From the NCBI GenBank assembly GCA_017882985.1, contig JADGOK010000025.1, positions 1 to 8,004 on the forward strand: 8,004 bases of DNA. Direction: 5' to 3'. This DNA is from Acidimicrobiales bacterium (GTDB lineage Bacteria > Actinomycetota > Acidimicrobiia > Acidimicrobiales > RAAP-2). The notes below the pieces were generated by a model, which saw only the letters and a list, made by a program, of their open reading frames with translations, did no database searches and was not told where the DNA came from. The first letter of the stretch is position 1. Each line of letters starts with the position of its first letter. Below, piece by piece: positions 1-6,872 of the stretch. The position numbers were made by a program, and so were the translations under genes.

Positions 1-51
1 GAGGGCGAACGACGTGCCGGCGCGTCCCGCCCCAACGATGGCAATGTGCAT
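1..51 (-). CDS. Rossmann-fold DUF2520-type oxidoreductase (5' end only)
   Basis: Only the first 17 codons are in the window, read leftward from an ATG at 51: MHIAIVGAGRAGTSFAL. This is a beta strand followed by a GxGRxG dinucleotide-binding turn, as at the start of a Rossmann domain. It matches the N-terminus of the Rossmann-like/DUF2520 proteins that commonly follow folK and precede panC in Actinobacteria. A well-placed AGGAG lies 5 bases upstream. The gene lies 44 bases past the folK stop on the same strand, so it is probably the next gene of the folate operon. The family assignment rests on the turn motif plus context; other NAD(P)-binding families start similarly. Confidence 0.7.
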   Translation of the reverse strand, partial: MHIAIVGAGRAGTSFAL

Positions 52-56
52 TTCTG

Positions 57-61
57 CTCCT
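57..61 (-). promoter_or_regulatory. Ribosome binding site of the DUF2520-type gene
   Basis: Minus-strand AGGAG followed by CAGAA and then ATG at 51. The 5-base spacing is good and supports this ATG as the real start of the truncated gene at the window edge. Confidence 0.75.
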
Positions 62-95
62 ATCCGTTCCAGCCCTTCGCGGGTGCCGTTCGGTG

Positions 96-584
96 TTAGC
101 GCAACGTCACGAGTGTACCCAGTACGGCGACCCGTCCCGCGCCGGCGCGCAACTGTTCCTCGCTCACGAGATCAGGGGCCAGTTCGCGCAGCGGTACCAG
201 GACGAAGTTGCGCTCGTAGAGGCGCGGGTGAGGGATCAGGATCTCCGGGTCATCGCTCGTGAGATCGCCCACGAGCAGTACGTCGGCGTCGAGGGTGCGA
301 GGTCCCCAGCGGACGTCTCGCTCGCGTCCGCGCGACGCTTCGGCCTCTTGACATCGTTCGAGCAACTCGCGCGGCCCGGCGCTGGTCGTCAGTTCGACCA
401 CGAGGTTCCAGAAGTCGTCCTGGACAACGCCACCGACCGGTTCGGTCTCGTAGACACCCGACACGCGGTACGGATCGCCCGCGGCGACGACGACGAGTCC
501 CTCCGCGAGGTGACGGGCACGATCGCCGATGTTGGATCCGAGTGAGAGGTACGCGCGACGCGTTACGAGCGACACAGGGTGCAT
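96..584 (-). CDS. folK: 6-hydroxymethyl-7,8-dihydropterin pyrophosphokinase (HPPK)
   Basis: FolK transfers pyrophosphate from ATP to 6-hydroxymethyl-dihydropterin, making the substrate of FolP in cytoplasmic folate synthesis. The 162-residue product has the usual single-domain length. Visible motifs are YLSLGSNIGDR (12-22), ETEPVGG (46-52), FWN (58-60), RWGPRTLDAD (92-101) and IPHP (117-120). D99 and D101 match the two magnesium-binding aspartates of the family. The ATG at 584 lies inside the end of folB (22-base overlap), with no clear Shine-Dalgarno sequence, so translation is probably coupled to folB. An in-frame GTG at 575 is an alternative start. The stop is TAA at 98-96. Confidence 0.96.
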   Translation of the reverse strand: MHPVSLVTRRAYLSLGSNIGDRARHLAEGLVVVAAGDPYRVSGVYETEPVGGVVQDDFWNLVVELTTSAGPRELLERCQEAEASRGRERDVRWGPRTLDADVLLVGDLTSDDPEILIPHPRLYERNFVLVPLRELAPDLVSEEQLRAGAGRVAVLGTLVTLR

Positions 585-928
585 CGCACGCCGACCGACG
601 CGACGTCCTCGGTGACCGGTGGGCGCACCTTTCTCACGGCGACGGTGACGGAGGTAATCGCGGCGTCGAAATCCAGGATCTCCTGGGCGACGCGGTACGC
701 GAGGCTCTCGAGCAGCCGGAATCCGCCGTCGACCGCGACGCGCAACGTAATGGCCAGCACCTCGGCGTAGTTCGTCGTCGCCGCCAGGTCGTCGTTCGCC
801 GCGGCGTGGGCGAAGGGCCGCTCGACGTCAAGGTCAAAGATCAGTGGCTGGGGACGTCCGCGTTCCTCGGGCAAGACACCAACCACCGCGCTACAGCGCA
901 GCTCGCGCAGTTCAATCCAGTCGCTCAC
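563..928 (-). CDS. folB: Dihydroneopterin aldolase
   Basis: FolB converts 7,8-dihydroneopterin to 6-hydroxymethyl-dihydropterin plus glycolaldehyde. The 121-residue protein aligns over the whole small tunnelling fold: GVLPEERGRPQ (17-27), NYAEV (53-57), LLESLA (72-77) and RKVRPPV (99-105). Residues E22, Y54, E74 and K100 fall at the positions of the catalytic and pterin-binding residues known in the Staphylococcus aureus enzyme. The start is GTG at 928, overlapping the stop of the phosphatase-like gene as GTGA, with a CGAGGC sequence about 6 bases upstream. It lies between that gene and folK in the folate operon. Confidence 0.96.
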   Translation of the reverse strand: MSDWIELRELRCSAVVGVLPEERGRPQPLIFDLDVERPFAHAAANDDLAATTNYAEVLAITLRVAVDGGFRLLESLAYRVAQEILDFDAAITSVTVAVRKVRPPVTEDVASVGVRCTLCRS

Positions 929-1425
929 TCGGTCGCCTCGGGCAGATCGAACAGGACGGTGCGTCCGTCGGGACCGATCGAACGCTTGAACAGTCGCTCG
1001 ACGTACGCGACGGACATCGGCACCGTCGGGACGCGCTTGCTCCAGACCAGGTAACCGGCGATGACGCCGAGAAGTCGGTCGGAGACCTCGTCACTGTGGA
1101 GCAGGACCATGGTCTTGTTGCTCATCGACTTCGCGAGGTCGACGTAACACGCTTCGAGCACCTCGCGCTGCTGCGGACCGCCGCGCAATGCGTAGTGGCT
1201 CGCGGTGAGGCCGTGTTCGAAGTACGCACTGAGGTTCTGCATCACCGGCAGGATCGAGATGACCCGCCCGAATCCTTGGTGCTTGAGCCACAAGAGCTCC
1301 TCGTCGCGACGTACGCGACGGTGCACCGACGTCGATCCGCCCGGCCGTTCCGACACGGCGAGAATGTCCCGGTAGACCCACGTGAAGCTTCGCGGCTCGA
1401 TTCCGGCCGCCCACTTACCCCTCAC
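925..1425 (-). CDS. Phosphatase-like protein with Cys-to-Ser active-site loop (predicted pseudophosphatase)
   Basis: This 166-residue protein sits between folP and folB with GTGA overlaps at both ends. I do not recognise it as a named folate enzyme. Its second half resembles the dual-specificity/tyrosine phosphatase fold: a strand FGRVISILP (52-60), the stretch HGLTASHYALRG (71-82), a helix, then VLLHSDEVSDR (107-117) and a helix LLGVIAGYLVW (118-128). This matches the VLVHCxxGxxR(S/T) loop and helix of that fold. The catalytic Cys is Ser (S111, codon AGT at 1095-1093) while H110 and R117 are kept, so hydrolysis is unlikely. It may instead bind a phosphorylated ligand or a partner protein. 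The N-terminal part (IEPRSFTWVYRDILAVSERPG, residues 9-29) resembles the 'how it appears, what it is' opening strand of such phosphatases. The GTG at 1425 is chosen because a perfect GAGGAGGT precedes it. The fold assignment is by eye. Confidence 0.7.
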   Translation of the reverse strand: MRGKWAAGIEPRSFTWVYRDILAVSERPGGSTSVHRRVRRDEELLWLKHQGFGRVISILPVMQNLSAYFEHGLTASHYALRGGPQQREVLEACYVDLAKSMSNKTMVLLHSDEVSDRLLGVIAGYLVWSKRVPTVPMSVAYVERLFKRSIGPDGRTVLFDLPEATE

Positions 1426-2222
1426 GCGACTACCTCCTCGACGGGCCGCACGAGTAACTCGCGTAGTTGCACCGCGGCCGCGACGTCGTGTACTCGCACC
1501 ATACTCACACCTTCGAGCAGGGCCCACGCCTCGCTGGCGATCGACCCTTCGAGGCGCTCATCGACGCCCAGCGAATGCTCGCCGAGCGACGCCAGGAACT
1601 GCTTTCGACTCGTGCCGATCAAGACGCCCGCCTCGAACGTCGCGGCGAGTTCAACGAAATGGCGACAGTGGGCGAGCAGCGCCAGGTTGTGCTCGAGCGT
1701 CTTGCCAAAGCCAATGCCCGGGTCAACCCACAACTGGCGCACGCCGGCCGAGCGCGCGCGCTGGGCCGCGCGTCGCAGGAACGCCGACACCTCGGAGACC
1801 ACGTCGTCGTAGGTCGGTGCGATCTGCATCGTCGACGAGTCACCTTGGCGATGCATGGCCACGTACCCGACGCCCAGTTCTCCCGCGACCTCGACGAGAG
1901 TGCACGACACGTCGTTCACGACGTTCGCGCCGGCCGCCACCGCGGCGCGCGCGACGACCGCCTTTTGCGTGTCGACCGACACCGGTCCGAGGGTAGACAG
2001 CGCCTCGATCACCGGCACGACGCGGGCGATCTCCTCGTCGGCGTCGACCGGCGTCGCGCCGGGCCGCGTCGACTCGCCGCCCACGTCCACGATGTCACAG
2101 CCGAGCTCGAAGAGCGCCCGGCCGCGGATGACGGCGTTGTCAGCACTCGCGGTTCGAGATTCGGGGAAAAACGAGTCCGGGGTCACGTTGACGATCCCCA
2201 TGACCAGGGGGCTCAACGCCAC
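1422..2222 (-). CDS. folP: Dihydropteroate synthase
   Basis: FolP joins p-aminobenzoate to hydroxymethyl-dihydropterin pyrophosphate; it is the sulfonamide target. The 266-residue TIM-barrel protein has normal length. It carries GIVNVTPDSFF (9-19), DVGGESTRPGA (46-56), VSVDT (81-85), VVNDVS (101-106), DPGIGFGKT (167-175), TSRK (204-207) and VRVHD (242-246). These provide the pyrophosphate, pterin and pABA sites. The usual MHMQG segment reads MHRQG (123-127). The start is uncertain. GTG at 2222 overlaps folE by 10 bases; TTG at 2216 would give a 4-base TTGA overlap, and ATG at 2201 sits just before the first motif. None has a clear Shine-Dalgarno sequence. Confidence 0.96.
   Translation of the reverse strand: MALSPLVMGIVNVTPDSFFPESRTASADNAVIRGRALFELGCDIVDVGGESTRPGATPVDADEEIARVVPVIEALSTLGPVSVDTQKAVVARAAVAAGANVVNDVSCTLVEVAGELGVGYVAMHRQGDSSTMQIAPTYDDVVSEVSAFLRRAAQRARSAGVRQLWVDPGIGFGKTLEHNLALLAHCRHFVELAATFEAGVLIGTSRKQFLASLGEHSLGVDERLEGSIASEAWALLEGVSMVRVHDVAAAVQLRELLVRPVEEVVA
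1432..1439 (-). promoter_or_regulatory. Strong Shine-Dalgarno of the phosphatase-like gene
   Basis: Minus-strand GAGGAGGT lies 6 bases before GTG at 1425, within the last codons of folP (Glu-Glu-Val). It is the best ribosome binding site in the operon. It fixes the start at 1425 rather than at codons further upstream in the open frame. Confidence 0.8.
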
Positions 2223-2794
2223 GAGGACCGACGTTGGTGGATGTACTGCAGTGCCTCGGCGCGGTACGCGGCGTCGTCGCGAAAGACGCCACGAACGGCC
2301 GACGTCACGGTGGTGACGCCCGACTTCTTCACGCCGCGCATCGACATGCAGAAGTGTTCGGCCTCAACAACGACGATGGAACCCTCGGGCTGCAACTCAC
2401 GTTCCATCGCCTCGACGATCTGGGTCGTCAGACGCTCTTGGACCTGAAGGCGACGGGCGAACCCCTCAACGAGTCGAGCCATCTTGGAGAGTCCGGCGAT
2501 GCGCCCCTCGCTGCCGGGCAGGTACGCGACGTGCGCGAGACCCATGAACGGTACGAGGTGGTGCTCGCAGAGCGACGTGAAGGGGATGTCACGCACCATC
2601 ACCATCTCGTCGTGACCTTCTTCGAAGGTGACGCGCAGATGTTCGCCGGGGTCGGCCTCGAGCCCTTCGAAAAGTTCGACGTACATGTCGGCGACGCGTC
2701 GCGGCGTGTCCACGAGGCCCTCGCGGTCCGGGTCCTCGCCGATCGCGTCGAGCAGGTCTCGAATAAGACGCTGGACGCGCGGTTGATCCACCAT
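2213..2794 (-). CDS. folE: GTP cyclohydrolase I, zinc-dependent (type IA)
   Basis: FolE opens the imidazole ring of GTP to give 7,8-dihydroneopterin triphosphate, the first step of folate synthesis. The 193-residue product has SLCEHHLVPF (74-83), LSKMARLVEGFARRLQVQER (102-121) and EAEHFCMSMRG (144-154). The zinc ligands are C76, H79 and C149, as in the classical zinc-requiring enzyme and unlike the zinc-independent FolE2 family. The ATG at 2794 is 2 bases past the hpt stop, and its end overlaps the start of folP. In many Actinobacteria ftsH lies between hpt and folE; here it does not. Confidence 0.97.
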   Translation of the reverse strand: MVDQPRVQRLIRDLLDAIGEDPDREGLVDTPRRVADMYVELFEGLEADPGEHLRVTFEEGHDEMVMVRDIPFTSLCEHHLVPFMGLAHVAYLPGSEGRIAGLSKMARLVEGFARRLQVQERLTTQIVEAMERELQPEGSIVVVEAEHFCMSMRGVKKSGVTTVTSAVRGVFRDDAAYRAEALQYIHQRRSSWR

Positions 2795-2796
2795 CG

Positions 2797-3366
2797 TCAG
2801 GCCTGACCGGTGAAGGTGTAGATCGCGTCGAGGTTACGGTATCGCTCATTGACGTCGAGTCCGTAGCCGACCACGAAGTGCGAATCGATCGTGAAGCCCA
2901 CGTACTTCAATTCTTGCTCGACTCGCTGCTCGCCTGCCTTTAACAGCAACGCGCAAACCTCCAGGCTTCGTGGACTGCGCGCGCCGAGGTACTGGCGCAA
3001 GTAGTTGAGGGTCAGGCCCGAGTCGACGACGTCTTCGACGATGAGTACGTCGCGATCGGCCAGGTCCACGTCGAGGTCCTTCACGATCCGAACGACACCG
3101 CTCGTCTTGGTGGCGGCGCCGTAGGAGGAGACGGCCATGAAGTCGACCTCCACGGGCAATTCAATCGCGCGCATGAGGTCGGACATGAAGTTGATCGCTC
3201 CCTTCAAGACACAAACGAGTAGGGGCGGGTTGTCGGCGTAGTCCAGGGTGATCTGGCGGCCCAGTTCACGCACCCGGTCGTTGACTTCCTTGGCCGAGAC
3301 GACGACGTCACCGAGATCGTGGGCGGCCCACTTCGCGGTGAAATCGTCAGATTGAAGGCTTCCCAT
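2797..3366 (-). CDS. hpt: Hypoxanthine phosphoribosyltransferase
   Basis: Hpt salvages hypoxanthine (and often guanine) to IMP/GMP with PRPP in the cytoplasm. The 189-residue protein shows VLKGAINF (53-60), the SSYG flap (80-83), the PRPP loop VLIVEDVVDSGLTL (107-120) and FVVGYGLDVNERYRNL (164-179), which is specific to 6-oxopurine transferases. It follows tilS by 6 bases, a very common tilS-hpt pairing. The ATG at 3366 has no good ribosome binding site, and the first 18 or so residues are not conserved in the family, so a slightly later start is possible. Confidence 0.96.
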   Translation of the reverse strand: MGSLQSDDFTAKWAAHDLGDVVVSAKEVNDRVRELGRQITLDYADNPPLLVCVLKGAINFMSDLMRAIELPVEVDFMAVSSYGAATKTSGVVRIVKDLDVDLADRDVLIVEDVVDSGLTLNYLRQYLGARSPRSLEVCALLLKAGEQRVEQELKYVGFTIDSHFVVGYGLDVNERYRNLDAIYTFTGQA

Positions 3367-3372
3367 GACTGG

Positions 3373-4278
3373 TCAGCGTAGTGGAGAGCCTTGCTCGAGC
3401 GTGAGGCGTTGACCCCGTCGAGCGAGCCGTCGACCTCCGTGGAGCTCGGTGGCGACGACGTCACCGCGCACCACGCCAAGCGCCCGCTCGACCTCATCGG
3501 CGCTGGGCGGATGGGCCCCGTCGCCGTGATCGGGCTCTCGAAGTTGAGTGCGCAACCAACGCCGCAGTCGCGCCACGGGCCACTGGCGCAGCGCGCGACA
3601 ATCGGCGTCGCCGAGCGTCATCGGGTCGTCGTGAGCTCGTTCTTCCAGCCACACGCGCTCGTCGTGCATCAACGCGGCCTGACGAGCGATGATCGGAACA
3701 ACGTCGCGCTGGGCGATCTCGTCCATCAGCGGCAGGAGTTCGTGGCGCACGCGATTACGCCGAAACACCGGACTGTCGTTGGTCTCGTCGTGCAACGCCG
3801 CGAAGCCCAGCGACGCAACGTACTCGTGCAGTGCGCGACGGCGAAGGTCGCGCAGCGGTTTGGTGGCGTCGTCCACCATTGGCGAGAGGCCGTCGACACC
3901 CGAGCCCCGCACCATGTTGAGCAACACCGTCTCGGCCAGGTCGTCCATCGTGTGACCAGTCAGCACCGAAGCGGGCATGACCCGTCGCCGCGCGGCGCGC
4001 GCCCGGGATTCGAAGTTCCCTCCCGACGCGACGTCGACGTCGTGACCCACGAACGCGACGCCCAGTTGCGCGCAGAGTTGGGCCACGTACTCGGCGTCCC
4101 TCGAACTCGTCGGGCGCGCGTGGTGGTCAACGTGGTGGACCGTCACGCTGAGCTGGCCGGCCAGGGCCAGCAGCAAGAGTCCGAGGGAATCGGGTCCTCC
4201 CGAGACCGCCAGGTCAACTGGCGTACCGGCCGATGGAAAGTGGCACTCGTCGAGCAGGGATCGCGCGTCGAGGTTCAC
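3373..4278 (-). CDS. tilS: tRNA(Ile)-lysidine synthase
   Basis: TilS attaches lysine to C34 of the CAU-anticodon isoleucine tRNA, changing its reading from AUG to AUA; the function is generally essential. The 301-residue N-type ATP pyrophosphatase has the PP-loop SGGPDS (26-31), GHTMDDLAETVLLNM (108-122) and the family signatures DETND (164-168) and RRNRVRHELLP (173-183). It is short: after the catalytic domain comes only a compact C-terminal region, as in many actinobacterial TilS proteins, rather than the longer E. coli form. The GTG at 4278 lies 9 bases past the znuB stop with a weak GGG-containing upstream sequence. Confidence 0.95.
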   Translation of the reverse strand: MNLDARSLLDECHFPSAGTPVDLAVSGGPDSLGLLLLALAGQLSVTVHHVDHHARPTSSRDAEYVAQLCAQLGVAFVGHDVDVASGGNFESRARAARRRVMPASVLTGHTMDDLAETVLLNMVRGSGVDGLSPMVDDATKPLRDLRRRALHEYVASLGFAALHDETNDSPVFRRNRVRHELLPLMDEIAQRDVVPIIARQAALMHDERVWLEERAHDDPMTLGDADCRALRQWPVARLRRWLRTQLREPDHGDGAHPPSADEVERALGVVRGDVVATELHGGRRLARRGQRLTLEQGSPLR

Positions 4279-4287
4279 GCCCGTAGG

Positions 4288-5118
4288 TTACGCAATGGCC
4301 CGCTGGGCTCGACGGGTGTGCAGTGAGTTGTTGAGTCGAGCGAGCAGATACGCGAACGACGCGAGGGCCGTGATCCAGAAACTGACCGGACCACCGATCC
4401 ACACGCCGAGAAAGAGACCGAACCAGGCGCTCAGAATGGCGAGTCCCGTGGACCACAGCACGGCTTCGAGCGGTCGGTTCGTGATCATCTCGGCGGCGGC
4501 GGCCGGCGCCACGAGTAGCGAGAAGACCAGCAACACCCCCACGACCTGGATGGCGACGACGGTCGTGACCGCGAGCAGGGTCATGAACAGCAGCGACATC
4601 GCGCGCGTCGAAAGTCCGCGTGCTTCAGCCGACTGGGCGTCCACCGAGACGAAGAGCAACGGACGGTACGCGTAGGAGACGACGGCGAGCACGCCGAACG
4701 ACAGTGAGGCGACGAGCGCGACATCACTCGACGTGACGCCGAGTATCTGGCCGAAGAGGATTGAGTACGTTGCGTTGGCGTACCCGCTGTAGAGCGAGAT
4801 GAATAGGACACCGAGACCCAACGCGGCGGTGAGCGTCACGCCAACCACGGCGTCACGGTCGTCGAGTGTCGCTCCCCCGACGCCGATCAGTAGTCCCGCG
4901 CCGAGACAGAAGACGAGTAGTCCGAGGATCGGAGAGAGCCCCAACAACACGGCCCCAGCCGCGCCGGCGAATCCCACGTGCCCGATGGCGTGCGCCGCGA
5001 ACGCCTGGCGGCGAATCACGACGAAGTAGCCAACCGGTCCCGCCGCGAGGGCGACCGCGCTCACCGCGTAGAACGCGTGCTGGACGAAGGACAGGGCGAG
5101 CAGTTGGCTGAGGCTCAC
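4288..5118 (-). CDS. znuB: Zinc/manganese-type ABC transporter permease (ABC-3 family)
   Basis: This is the membrane channel of the metal importer. The 276-residue hydrophobic protein has about eight predicted membrane segments. ABC-3 family marks include VIRRQAFAAHAIGHVGFAG (34-52), the cytoplasmic coupling-helix region VDAQSAEARGL (159-169) and VVGVLLVFSLLVAPAAAA (192-209). The GTG at 5118 overlaps the znuC stop as GTGA and has a GAGGAG 5 bases upstream. The open frame continues 68 codons further upstream, but that part is arginine/proline-rich and is the antisense shadow of znuC, so it is excluded. Metal specificity (zinc rather than manganese) is inferred from the adjacent Zur-type regulator. 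Confidence 0.93.
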   Translation of the reverse strand: MSLSQLLALSFVQHAFYAVSAVALAAGPVGYFVVIRRQAFAAHAIGHVGFAGAAGAVLLGLSPILGLLVFCLGAGLLIGVGGATLDDRDAVVGVTLTAALGLGVLFISLYSGYANATYSILFGQILGVTSSDVALVASLSFGVLAVVSYAYRPLLFVSVDAQSAEARGLSTRAMSLLFMTLLAVTTVVAIQVVGVLLVFSLLVAPAAAAEMITNRPLEAVLWSTGLAILSAWFGLFLGVWIGGPVSFWITALASFAYLLARLNNSLHTRRAQRAIA

Positions 5119-5966
5119 GTCGACTCCTCGCGGTAGAGATCGGCTAGGTGCTCGTGGACGTCCTCGTGAGAGTGGTCGTGGCCGTGAGGGTGAGGGTGGG
5201 CGAACTCCTCCTCGAGACCAACAATCACCCGACGACCCCGTGGGGTCACGACGATCTCGATGGGGTGGCCGTACAACTCGCTGAGGACACTCTCGTTCAC
5301 GACGTCGTCGACGGATCCGCAACGAACCTGACGTCGCGCGATCCAGAGCACCTGGTCGACGATGGTGGCGAGCGGATTGAGGTCGTGGGCGACGACGACG
5401 AGCGCCGCGCCCGTCGTGTCCCTGATCAGGTTGATCAGGTCGACAATCTCGGCTTGAGCCGCGAGGTCGAGGCCCGCGAGGGGCTCGTCGAGTAGCAACA
5501 ACTCCGGACGGAACACGGTCGCCTGGGCCAGTGCCACCCGCTGACGTTGGCCGCCCGACAACGTGCGCAGCGGCCGGTCCGCGAAGGACGTCGTTCCAGT
5601 AAGCGCCAAGGCCCGCTGCACCACGTCACGCTTCGAGCGGTCGTGGCCCCAACCGAAGCGTGGCCCGTCAAAACCGAGTCCCACGTAGTCGCGTCCCGTC
5701 ACGCTCGCCAACTCGTCCGCACGGCGCGACTGCGCGAGGTACCCCACGCGTCGATTGCCCCGTTCCGGCGGTGAACCGAACACTTCGAGCGAACCCTGCG
5801 ACAGTGGGACCAGTCCGAGGATCACTTTGAGCAGCGTCGACTTTCCGGCACCATTCGGTCCGAGCACGGCGGTGATGGAGCCGGCGGCGAGCGCGAAATT
5901 GGCGTCGCGCCAGATCGTGCGACCACCCAACGCGACAACGCCATCGTTCAAGTCAAGGACGTTCAC
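5115..5966 (-). CDS. znuC: Zinc/manganese-type ABC transporter ATPase with His-rich tail
   Basis: This ATPase powers the importer formed with ZnuB and ZnuA. The 283-residue protein has Walker A GPNGAGKST (36-44), Q-loop Q79, signature LSGGQRQ (136-142), Walker B LLLLDEP (156-162) and the switch histidine H194. It is longer than a minimal ATPase domain. After about residue 230 there is a C-terminal extension ending in a histidine-rich stretch at 257-273 with eight His in 17 residues, a likely metal-binding or sensing tail on the cytoplasmic side. The GTG at 5966 overlaps the znuA stop as GTGA; only a weak AAGG lies about 10 bases upstream. Confidence 0.95.
   Translation of the reverse strand: MNVLDLNDGVVALGGRTIWRDANFALAAGSITAVLGPNGAGKSTLLKVILGLVPLSQGSLEVFGSPPERGNRRVGYLAQSRRADELASVTGRDYVGLGFDGPRFGWGHDRSKRDVVQRALALTGTTSFADRPLRTLSGGQRQRVALAQATVFRPELLLLDEPLAGLDLAAQAEIVDLINLIRDTTGAALVVVAHDLNPLATIVDQVLWIARRQVRCGSVDDVVNESVLSELYGHPIEIVVTPRGRRVIVGLEEEFAHPHPHGHDHSHEDVHEHLADLYREEST
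5124..5129 (-). promoter_or_regulatory. Shine-Dalgarno deciding the znuB start
   Basis: Minus-strand GAGGAG lies 5 bases before GTG at 5118 inside the last codons of znuC. It supports the short 276-residue ZnuB over the longer open frame. Confidence 0.75.
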
Positions 5967-6865
5967 GAGAGACAGCCTTCGCGCACCAGGGCCGCGCGGA
6001 TGGTGGCGACCACACCGTTCATCCAGTCAACGTAGTTGGCGCCCCTCATCGTCTCGGTCACATTGACCACCGTCACGTGCGACGCGTGGGCCACGCGCAC
6101 CATCTCGATCGTCAGCGGCGTCGCGGTTTGCACGTTGTTCACGAGGAGGGCCGGACGGGCACGGATCTGATCGAGCGCGAGAGCCAGACTTCGCACCGAG
6201 GGATCGACCGAGTTGCCAATCGCGAGTCGCAACGTCTCGGGCGTGACGACCTTCAGTCCAATCGCGTTGAGAAGGTACCCCGCGACGTCCTCGGTCGCCG
6301 CGACACGAACGTTCGCGCACGAGCGGCGCATCACGGCAATCGATCGTTGGGTGACGTCCAATTGGCCGAGCAGCGCTGCGGAACGCTTCGCGACGCCCGG
6401 GAACTCCCGCGCCGGCACGAGCTGGTCACGAAGTGCACGAACCAGACGTTGGGCCGCGGAGGGATCGTAGAAGAGGTGTGGGTTCGAACCGGTCGCCGCG
6501 TTCATGAGCGTTGCGACGTCGATGACGCGCGGAGGTGACGTGCGCGCTTGGACCAGTTTGGAGAGCCACGTGTCGTACCCGGCGCCGTTCTCAATGACGA
6601 CAGTTGACGACGCCACGTTGGCGGCGTCGCTGGTCGTGGCCTCGTGCGAATGGGGGTCGGCATTGGGATCGCTTAACAACGACACCACCGTCGCGTCCGG
6701 ACCCGCGACCTGGGCAGCGAGCGCCGCCCATTGGGTCACGCCCGACACGATGACCGGACGGCGAGACGGCGCACTCGGCGAGACGCTGGCGAAAACGGCA
6801 ACGACAAAGATGCCGAGCGCGAGCACCGTGAGCCCCAACGCGATGGCGGGCTTGCTTAGAACCAT
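5963..6865 (-). CDS. znuA: Zinc/manganese-type ABC transporter substrate-binding protein
   Basis: ZnuA captures the metal outside the membrane and delivers it to ZnuB. From ATG 6865 the protein has 300 residues. A hydrophobic N-terminal segment (7-27) is followed by the cluster A-I metal-binding fold: DPNADPHSHEATTSD (66-80), ENGAGYDTWLSKL (92-104), NPHLFYDP (128-135), ATEDVAGYLLNAIGL (190-204) and VTETMRGANYVDWM (269-282). Likely ligands by alignment are H72, H130, E192 and E271; the third is Glu where many ZnuA proteins have His. No lipobox cysteine follows the hydrophobic segment, so it is either cleaved by signal peptidase I or remains anchored. An in-frame ATG at 6889 would add eight residues. 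Neither ATG has a clear Shine-Dalgarno sequence; the -10 position favours 6865. Open frame further upstream is antisense to zur. Confidence 0.9.
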   Translation of the reverse strand: MVLSKPAIALGLTVLALGIFVVAVFASVSPSAPSRRPVIVSGVTQWAALAAQVAGPDATVVSLLSDPNADPHSHEATTSDAANVASSTVVIENGAGYDTWLSKLVQARTSPPRVIDVATLMNAATGSNPHLFYDPSAAQRLVRALRDQLVPAREFPGVAKRSAALLGQLDVTQRSIAVMRRSCANVRVAATEDVAGYLLNAIGLKVVTPETLRLAIGNSVDPSVRSLALALDQIRARPALLVNNVQTATPLTIEMVRVAHASHVTVVNVTETMRGANYVDWMNGVVATIRAALVREGCLS

Positions 6866-6870
6866 TCTAA
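6856..6870. promoter_or_regulatory. Predicted Zur/Fur box 1 overlapping the znuA start
   Basis: TTAGAACCATTCTAA is a 7-1-7 inverted repeat (6 of 7 pairs match) with the AATnATT-like core of Fur-family boxes. It covers the znuA ATG at 6865-6863. Binding here would block transcription start of the znu operon. Its sequence differs from the usual actinobacterial Zur consensus, so assignment to Zur rests on context. Confidence 0.7.
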
Positions 6871-6872
6871 CT

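Noticed and set aside
484..496. Short CGA/GAC trinucleotide runs as a microsatellite
   Set aside because: They are brief, lie in coding sequence and reflect GC-rich codon use seen throughout the window.
563..584. folB/folK overlap as a possible frameshift or fusion
   Set aside because: Both proteins are complete with all motifs and normal lengths; the overlap is ordinary translational coupling.
1426..1527. 34-codon upstream extension of the phosphatase-like protein
   Set aside because: It is Arg-rich low-complexity sequence inside folP; the GAGGAGGT at 1432-1439 marks GTG 1425 as the start.
844..4326. Several plus-strand open frames over 300 codons (844-1812, 1467-2447, 3391-4326)
   Set aside because: They lie opposite tilS, hpt and the folate genes, are rich in Arg, His and Val from reverse-strand codon bias, and show no recognisable domain.
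5119..5322. 68-codon upstream extension of ZnuB
   Set aside because: It is Arg/Pro-rich, lies wholly within znuC, and a good Shine-Dalgarno supports GTG 5118.
5423..5441. Repeated TGATCAGG within znuC as a possible operator
   Set aside because: It encodes the repeated Leu-Ile segment of the helix after Walker B and is well inside the gene; no regulatory role is supported.
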